Below are positions 58,787 to 64,000 of a DNA stretch of 64,000 nt, piece after piece; within the stretch, counting starts at the first letter, position 1, and each line of letters begins with the position of its first letter. Both the position numbers and the translations under genes were made by a program. The DNA is taken from the NCBI RefSeq assembly GCF_027497995.1, contig NZ_JAODBT010000004.1, positions 1 to 64,000 on the forward strand, in the 5' to 3' direction. This DNA comes from Stenotrophomonas sp. Iso1 (GTDB lineage: Bacteria > Pseudomonadota > Gammaproteobacteria > Xanthomonadales > Xanthomonadaceae). Below the pieces are notes generated by a model. That model had not been told where the DNA came from, did no database searches, and saw only the letters and a list, made by a program, of their open reading frames with translations.

Positions 58787-58889
58787 AACAGACCGCGAAA
58801 TTATGCGGCATGCCCTCCGGGGCGCCCAGCCAGCCGTCCAATTCAGATAAAAAAGCAGGCTAGAATCGGGAACTCACCTGCTCCTCCGG

Positions 58890-59186
58890 ATGTTGACGAT
58901 GCGCCACCTCGCTCATTGCCTGATCCTGCTGCTGGTGCCAGTTGCAGCGCAGGCTTCGGACGCGCTCAACGGCACCGGCAAGAGTGGTTGCAGCTATGCA
59001 CCGGCCGAAGTAGAGCGCGTGGCTGTTCCGGCCGCCACGGTGAATATTGCCAATTCGGCGCCGGCAGCACCGCCCGCCAATAAAGCCAAGCCCACCCAGA
59101 CCACCGGCGGCGGCAGCGATGACGACATCATTCCGCGCCTGCGTGCACCCCGCTGGCACCGCATGCTGCCCGGGATGTTCCGCTGA
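58890..59186 (+). CDS. Small secreted hypothetical protein
   Basis: 98 aa. The signal peptide MRHLAHCLILLLVPVAAQAS (from the internal ATG 58899; the frame starts at 58890) is followed by a short Pro/Ala/Gly-rich mature part ending in RAPRWHRMLPGMFR. No family recognised. Its stop TGA overlaps the region that appears to encode the N-terminus of the next gene. Confidence 0.6.
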   Translation: MLTMRHLAHCLILLLVPVAAQASDALNGTGKSGCSYAPAEVERVAVPAATVNIANSAPAAPPANKAKPTQTTGGGSDDDIIPRLRAPRWHRMLPGMFR

Positions 59187-59251
59187 TTCAGTCGTTCCTG
59201 CGCTGGTGGCAGCGCAACCCGCCTTCACTCGATGAAACCCTCTGGCGCGAT

Positions 59252-59965
59252 GTGTGCCGTCATTGCCCGTGGCTGCGTACCCTGCAGCCGGCGCAGGAAG
59301 CCAAGCTGCGCGAACTGACCGCGCTGTTTCTTCAGCAGAAAACCATCACTCCCGTCGCAGGCCTTGCGCTGGATGCTGGCCAGCGCATGTTGCTGGCGGC
59401 ACTGTGCTGCCTGCCACTGATGGAGTTTGGCCGCGAAGGCCTGCATGGCTGGACAGAACTGGTGGTCTACCCGGAAGCATTCCGCGTGCAGCGCAGCCAT
59501 GTTGACGCCGCTGGCGTCCTGCACGAATGGGACGACGAGTTGATCGGTGAATCCTGGGACAGCGGCCCGTTGATTCTGTCCTGGGCCGATGTGCAGGCCG
59601 ACATCGCCGACCCGCATGCAGGCTTCTGCGTGGCGGTGCATGAAATGGCACACAAGCTCGATGCACTGGACGGCGCGATGGACGGCACCCCGCCGCTGCC
59701 GCGGGAATGGCAACGGCAGTGGGCGCACGACTTCCAGCAGCAGTACGACCGGTTCTGCGCGCAGATGGAAGCGGGCCAGGAAACCGCCATTGATCCGTAT
59801 GCGGCTGAAGCACCGGAAGAGTTCTTTGCCGTGGTCAGCGAGTACCACTTCTCGGCATCGCATGTGTTGGAGCAGGAGATGCCGACCATCGCCGCGCATC
59901 TGCGCCGGTTGTATGGGGCTGTGAATGTAGAGCCGGGCCACGCTCGGCTGAAGCCTTCTCGATAG
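59252..59965 (+). CDS. mtfA: MtfA-type zinc peptidase
   Basis: 237 aa from GTG 59252. The zinc motif is HEMAHKLD (HExxH) with a downstream Glu in EFFAVVSEYHF. MtfA (YeeI) binds Mlc and has aminopeptidase activity in E. coli. The frame is protein-like further upstream to an ATT at 59186 (IQSFLRWWQRNPPSLDETLW), which would overlap the previous stop; real translation may begin there. C-terminal part normal. Confidence 0.88.
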   Translation: MCRHCPWLRTLQPAQEAKLRELTALFLQQKTITPVAGLALDAGQRMLLAALCCLPLMEFGREGLHGWTELVVYPEAFRVQRSHVDAAGVLHEWDDELIGESWDSGPLILSWADVQADIADPHAGFCVAVHEMAHKLDALDGAMDGTPPLPREWQRQWAHDFQQQYDRFCAQMEAGQETAIDPYAAEAPEEFFAVVSEYHFSASHVLEQEMPTIAAHLRRLYGAVNVEPGHARLKPSR

Positions 59966-59972
59966 CGTTCCA

Positions 59973-59991
59973 GCCGGGCATTGCGCCCGGC
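59973..59991. terminator. Stem-loop between mtfA and phoQ
   Basis: GCCGGGC / GCGCCCGGC-type palindrome between two convergent genes. No T-run, so a weak or Rho-assisted terminator. Confidence 0.45.
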
Positions 59992-60004
59992 GCTACCACT
60001 GGCC

Positions 60005-61432
60005 TTAAATTCCCGGTGGCAAAGTCACTTCAAAACGCGCGCCACCCAGTTCGGCCGAACGCTTGACCTGCAGTTCACCGCGATAAGCCTTGATCAGATC
60101 CTGCACGATCGACAGACCAATGCCGTGGCCCTGCACTCGCTCATCGCCGCGCACACCACGCTGCAGCACCTTGGCGATGTTGTCATCGGCAATGCCGGGG
60201 CCATCGTCATCCACTGCCAGCACCAGGCCAGCGCGGCGCCCCTGGGTGTTGGAAATCGGCTTGGCGGTCAGCAACACGCGACGGTTGGCCCACTTGAACG
60301 CGTTCTCCAACAGGTTGCCCAGCAGTTCCTGCAGGTCGCCCGGCTCTCCGTAAAAGTTGACACCCGGCTCCAGATCGAACTCGCACAGCACGCCCTTGGC
60401 GGCATATACCTTTTCCAGACCACGCACGATTTCCTCGGCGCTGGCCTCGATGGGCACCGGCGCGGAGAACAACTTGTGGCCCGACGATGCCGCTCGCGCC
60501 AGCTGGTAGGACACCAGGTTGTTCATGCGCTGCAACTGCACGCTTACTTCCTCGCGCAGTTCCTGGTCACTGCTGTTACCGCTGTCCAGCTGCGTGCGAA
60601 GCACCGCCAATGGTGTCTTCAAACTGTGGGCGAGATCGGCCAGGGTGTTGCGTTGGCGTTCCAGGTTTTCGCGCTCGCTTTCGATGAAAGCGTTGATGCT
60701 TTCAGTCAGCGGTTCCAGTTCGCGCGGGTGCATTTCACTCATGCGCTCACGCTCACCGCGCTGCACTTTTGTCAGCTCGTTGATCACGCGTTTGAGCGGG
60801 CGCAAGCTCCACTGCAGTACCAAGGTCTGCAGCAACAGCAGGATCAAGCCGGTCACACCCAGCCAGAACCACACCGCACCCTGGAACCCACGCAGCTGTT
60901 TGCCCAGCGCGCGCGAATCTTCCAGCACGTAGATGGTGTAAGGGAACTCGGCTTCGGGCGCGCCATCGCCGCCCCAGATCAAGCCCAAACCATAGCGATA
61001 CACCTCGCCGGGCGTGCCATCGATCTGGATGATCGGCAACGGCCCCTCGAAGACTTCCTCGTTCGGCTTGAGCATGTGCCCACTGACATCAGGCAGGAAC
61101 GGCCCTTCGGCGGACATCGAATTGCCATAGCCACCGGGCATGACAACCTGCAGGTACAGGCCGCTGCCGGGAACATCGAAACGGGGATCCGGCGGTTGCT
61201 CGCGGATATACAACGAGCGGTCGCGGGTGAAATCAATGCCACCGGCATAGGCCGTGGCGTAGTTCTTCAGTCGCTCGCTAAGGTTGGCGCGTGCGGTGTC
61301 GGCAAACATCGCATTGAGGGCGTAACCGGCCAATGCCAGAAACGCCACCAACCCCACGGAGGCCGCCAGCAGCTGGCGTGCCTGCAGGGAGCGAGGCCGC
61401 CAACGCTTCAATAGCCACTGACGGCTCGACAT
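60005..61432 (-). CDS. phoQ: PhoQ-like sensor histidine kinase
   Basis: 475 aa. Two membrane spans (~residues 22-44 and 185-207) flank a periplasmic sensor of ~140 residues. HAMP-like region, then H-box LAHSLKTPLAVLRTQL, N-box LLGNLLENAFKWA, DDDGPGIADD and GHGIGLSIVQDL. The H-box AHSLKTPL and the sensor size match PhoQ. It is 21 bp downstream of phoP, one operon. In Xanthomonads PhoPQ responds to Mg2+/acid and controls LPS modification, which fits lpxO elsewhere in the window. Confidence 0.88.
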   Translation of the reverse strand: MSSRQWLLKRWRPRSLQARQLLAASVGLVAFLALAGYALNAMFADTARANLSERLKNYATAYAGGIDFTRDRSLYIREQPPDPRFDVPGSGLYLQVVMPGGYGNSMSAEGPFLPDVSGHMLKPNEEVFEGPLPIIQIDGTPGEVYRYGLGLIWGGDGAPEAEFPYTIYVLEDSRALGKQLRGFQGAVWFWLGVTGLILLLLQTLVLQWSLRPLKRVINELTKVQRGERERMSEMHPRELEPLTESINAFIESERENLERQRNTLADLAHSLKTPLAVLRTQLDSGNSSDQELREEVSVQLQRMNNLVSYQLARAASSGHKLFSAPVPIEASAEEIVRGLEKVYAAKGVLCEFDLEPGVNFYGEPGDLQELLGNLLENAFKWANRRVLLTAKPISNTQGRRAGLVLAVDDDGPGIADDNIAKVLQRGVRGDERVQGHGIGLSIVQDLIKAYRGELQVKRSAELGGARFEVTLPPGI

Positions 61433-61453
61433 ACTGCGCTGCCCCTAAGGGGC

Positions 61454-62137
61454 TCAGCCCTCGTTGCGCGGAATCGCGAAACGGTAACCGCGGCCACGCA
61501 CGGTTTCGATCGGCTTCAACTCGCCGTCCGGATCGAGCTTCTTGCGCAGGCGGCCAATGAACACTTCCAGCACATTCGAGTCGCGGTCGAAATCCTGCTG
61601 ATAGATGTGCTCGGTGAGGTCGGCCTTGGAGACCAGTTCACCGGCATGCATCATCAGGTATTCGAGCACTTTGTACTCGTAGCTGGTCAGGTCGACATTG
61701 CTGCCAGCCACACTCACCGTCTGCGCGGCAAGGTCCAGTGCCACCGGGCCGCATTCCAGCGTCGGCTTGGACCAGCCAGCAGCGCGGCGTAGCAGCGCGT
61801 TGACGCGGGCCAACAGCTCTTCGACGTGGAACGGCTTGACCAGGTAGTCGTCGGCGCCCTGCTTCAGGCCCTCAACCTTGTCCTGCCAGCTCGAACGCGC
61901 GGTCAGAATCAGCACCGGGAATTTCTTGCCCTCGTCGCGCAGCGCCTTGATCAGCTCCATACCCGACATCTTCGGCAGGCCCAGATCAATGATGCCCACG
62001 TCGAACGGCACTTCGCGGCCCATGTACAGGCCTTCCTCGCCATCCTGCGCCGCATCCACTGCGAAACCTTCGCGCTTCAGGCGGGCTGCAAGGGTTTCCC
62101 GCAGCGGGGCTTCGTCTTCAACCAGAAGGATACGCAT
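61454..62137 (-). CDS. phoP: PhoP-like response regulator
   Basis: 227 aa, OmpR family. The receiver has LLVEDEAPLRETL, phosphoacceptor Asp in VGIIDLGLPKMSG and Lys in DDYLVKPFH. The winged helix (TSYEYKVLEYLMMHAGELVS) is followed by the recognition region VEVFIGRLRKKLD-type sequence. First gene of phoPQ. The PepSY-like gene lies upstream on the same strand and may be co-regulated. Confidence 0.92.
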   Translation of the reverse strand: MRILLVEDEAPLRETLAARLKREGFAVDAAQDGEEGLYMGREVPFDVGIIDLGLPKMSGMELIKALRDEGKKFPVLILTARSSWQDKVEGLKQGADDYLVKPFHVEELLARVNALLRRAAGWSKPTLECGPVALDLAAQTVSVAGSNVDLTSYEYKVLEYLMMHAGELVSKADLTEHIYQQDFDRDSNVLEVFIGRLRKKLDPDGELKPIETVRGRGYRFAIPRNEG

Positions 62138-62209
62138 GAACTCTCCCTAGTAACTTGGGCCGGCTAGACGCCGGCGTTTGTATGCGGAACGCGGAACAAC
62201 TATCGCTGT

Positions 62210-62590
62210 TCAGGAGTTATCGCCGCGTGGTGGCAACTCTGCCCGGGGGCCGCGCGGACCTGAGCGGCTGGGCTGAGGATCGTCCATATAACGCACACGT
62301 CCCCGGTCATCCATGTACTTGACACGATTGATGTCGCGGCCGTCATAGGGCACGCGTTCGGCGCCCAGAATGCGGCCACCGGTCTCGCGCTGCACGCGGC
62401 GTACCGCGTCGGACAACGAACGACCTTGCTCCTGACGCGCCACCCGCTCGGCGCCAACTTCCGGCGGCCCGCGCACGATTTCCTGCGGACGGGCCTGCTG
62501 CTGGGCCGTGGCTGCAACCACGCCGGGGCCAACCACGATCAACGTGGCGACAAGAGCAGTGAGCAGACGGCGGTGCTGGAGCGGGTGCAT
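62210..62590 (-). CDS. Periplasmic PepSY-like small protein
   Basis: 126 aa from ATG 62590. Signal peptide MHPLQHRRLLTALVATLIVV ending near AATAQ. The mature C-terminal part (SLSDAVRRVQRETGGRILGAE then NRVKYMDDRGRVRYMDD) has the PepSY pattern. PepSY proteins often inhibit proteases or sensors; next to phoPQ it could modulate PhoQ, but that is inference. Intergenic DNA (62591-62851) between it and dusA shows nothing. Confidence 0.72.
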   Translation of the reverse strand: MHPLQHRRLLTALVATLIVVGPGVVAATAQQQARPQEIVRGPPEVGAERVARQEQGRSLSDAVRRVQRETGGRILGAERVPYDGRDINRVKYMDDRGRVRYMDDPQPSRSGPRGPRAELPPRGDNS

Positions 62591-62851
62591 GGGGGTGATC
62601 CTAGCGGACTGCGAGGCTACGTTCAAAATTCGTAAAAGCCGCCGTTCAAACTCTACGTCGACCCGAGCGAAATCAAGGCAAATTCTTGATTTTTAGGGGT
62701 GAATCCGATCTGAACTCCGCCACTGTACACCCGCCCCGTTCAGCAAATTGGCCGGACAAATGCGTGCCACCAGCCTTTGCGACACCCGCCTGTTCAGCAT
62801 TGCCGGAGGGTTTTGGACTGTGCTGATACAGGGCGTTCGAGCCTGACCGGC

Positions 62852-63844
62852 TCAGGCAACCCGTGCCGCCTGCATCCGGGTGACCTGCAGCGCCTGTTCC
62901 AGCAAGGCCCAGCCAGCGCCGGGCCGGTGCGCGCCTTCGCTGAGAATCTGGCGGAACGCGCGCCCGCCGGGCTGCCCGTGGAACAAACCGAGCAGGTGTC
63001 GGGTGATGTGCTTGAGCGCCAACCCGCTCTCCAGCCGCGCCTCGATGTAGGGGCGCATTTCGACCAACAGGGCTTCGCGCGAGAGCAGCGCCATGCCGGT
63101 CTGGGCCGCTTCCAACGCGTGCAGCACGTAGGGGTCGTGATAGGCCGCACGGCCAAGCATCACCCCATCCAGCTGCTGCATGTGCTCCTGCGCGGCCTGC
63201 ACGGTCGCGATGCCGCCGTTGAGCACCACCGGCAGCGACGGCCGGTCCTGCTTCAGGCGGTAGGCCCAGTCATAGCGCAGCGGCGGGATTTCGCGGTTTT
63301 CCTTGGGCGACAAGCCCTTGAGCCAGGCGTTGCGGGCATGCACCACCACCATTGCCGCACCGGCCTGCACCTGCCGATCAACAAAGGCGGCGAACAGGTC
63401 GTAGTCGTTGTCCTCATCCACACCCAGCCGGCATTTGACCGTAACCGGGATATCGACCGCGGCAACCATCGCCGCCACGCATTCGGCCACCAACGCCGGC
63501 TCGCGCATCAGGCAGGCGCCAAAGCGCCCGGCCTGCACGCGGTCAGACGGACACCCGCAGTTGAGGTTGACCTCCGCATAGCCCCAGTCGGCGGCAATGC
63601 GCGCGGCCTGCGCCAGCGCTGCTGGTTCACTGCCCCCCAACTGCAGGGCAAGCGGTTGCTCGGCGGCATCAAAACCCAACAGGCGCTCACGGTCACCGTG
63701 GATCACTGCATTGGCATGCACCATCTCGGTATACAGCCGTGCGCCCGGCGCCAGGATGCGGTGAAACACCCGGCAATGCCGGTCCGTCCAATCCATCATG
63801 GGGGCAACGCATAGGCGCATCCCGCTCAAACCCTTTACTTTCAT
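62852..63844 (-). CDS. dusA: tRNA-dihydrouridine(20/20a) synthase
   Basis: 330 aa from ATG 63844 (MKVKGLSGMRLCVAPMMDWT); ATG 63820 is an alternative. FMN-dependent TIM barrel with VAPMMDWTDRHCR, the catalytic Cys in NLNCGCPSDRVQ, KCRLGVD and VVVHARNAW. It reduces U20/U20a of tRNA. The dusA 5' end is a known integration hotspot for islands and prophages; an integrase-like gene begins 125 bp away, so its start region may have been rebuilt by an element. Confidence 0.93.
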   Translation of the reverse strand: MKVKGLSGMRLCVAPMMDWTDRHCRVFHRILAPGARLYTEMVHANAVIHGDRERLLGFDAAEQPLALQLGGSEPAALAQAARIAADWGYAEVNLNCGCPSDRVQAGRFGACLMREPALVAECVAAMVAAVDIPVTVKCRLGVDEDNDYDLFAAFVDRQVQAGAAMVVVHARNAWLKGLSPKENREIPPLRYDWAYRLKQDRPSLPVVLNGGIATVQAAQEHMQQLDGVMLGRAAYHDPYVLHALEAAQTGMALLSREALLVEMRPYIEARLESGLALKHITRHLLGLFHGQPGGRAFRQILSEGAHRPGAGWALLEQALQVTRMQAARVA

Positions 63845-63968
63845 ATATTTACTCTGCAAATCCGCACCTAAAGGTGCCCGATAACTCCCGGCTTTTCCCA
63901 GCTTTTCCCATTCATCTGTACCATCCGCGTACCAAGAATGACCTGGTACATCAAGGACGGGTACAGCG

Positions 63969-64000
63969 ATGGCAACTCTTCAATCACGCAACGGCAAATG
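63969..64000 (+). CDS. Start of a probable tyrosine integrase gene (cut by the window edge)
   Basis: Only ten codons are visible: MATLQSRNGK. This looks like the N-terminal arm-binding domain of phage/ICE integrases (MATxxxRxGKW). ATCAAGGACGG lies upstream. The region 63860-63960 has repeated TTTTCCCA and GTACC-type motifs that could be arm sites. Identification is from very little sequence. Confidence 0.5.
   Translation, partial: MATLQSRNGK

Overview
The window is a high-GC gammaproteobacterial chromosome segment of Xanthomonadaceae type, most probably Stenotrophomonas or a close relative. The evidence is the gene order (algC/xanA-like, dut, coaBC, radC, argS, SPOR gene, speA/speE), an ExoIII-like gene coupled to ampG, lpxO, phoPQ and integron-type attC sites. 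The genus is an inference; the family is well supported.

Layout. Positions 1-125 carry tandem strong promoters reading left out of the window, probably towards an rRNA operon. Positions 456-31903 are a conserved core: tyrS, an M23 endopeptidase, anmK, ampG/exoIII, pyrE, the complete kdpFABCDE potassium system, a membrane-anchored phosphomannomutase, dut, coaBC, radC, argS, a SPOR protein, an SDR, speA and speE (agmatine/spermidine synthesis), lpxO (lipid A hydroxylation), a small kinase, PII and ubiK.

The comM helicase gene (31912-46945) is split by a 13,520-bp Tn7-like transposon (32748-46267). The element has 17-bp inverted ends (15/17 identical) and a GTCGG target duplication. Removing the element and one GTCGG copy restores an in-frame 502-codon comM. 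Its transposition genes are tnsA, tnsB/tniA, tnsC/tniB and tniQ, with a convergent TnsE-like gene. The cargo (33413-39580) is an HTH protein plus gamma-class adenine methyltransferase, facing a tightly coupled three-gene operon: a protein with two GHKL ATPase domains, a receiver-domain protein with a new Cys-rich C-terminus, and a 224-aa orphan. I recognise no described system with this composition and consider it the best candidate for an undescribed defence or signalling system.

From 47027 to 51859 lie a lipase-like hydrolase and a MocR-type regulator divergent from an HMG-CoA-lyase-like gene. From 52370 to 56209 there is a second unusual structure: two tandem small elements, each bounded by a perfect 45-bp copy of the 3' half of tRNA-Thr(TGT). 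They carry repeated AATTTYCCCGG arm motifs and integron-style cassettes with four recognisable attC sites, but no integrase of any kind. The intact tRNA-Thr lies at the right and its original terminator at the left.

The right flank is core again: a SPOR protein, coaX, birA, mtfA, phoQ/phoP, a PepSY-like protein and dusA. The last 32 bases begin what looks like an integrase gene next to the dusA 5' end, a known integration hotspot.
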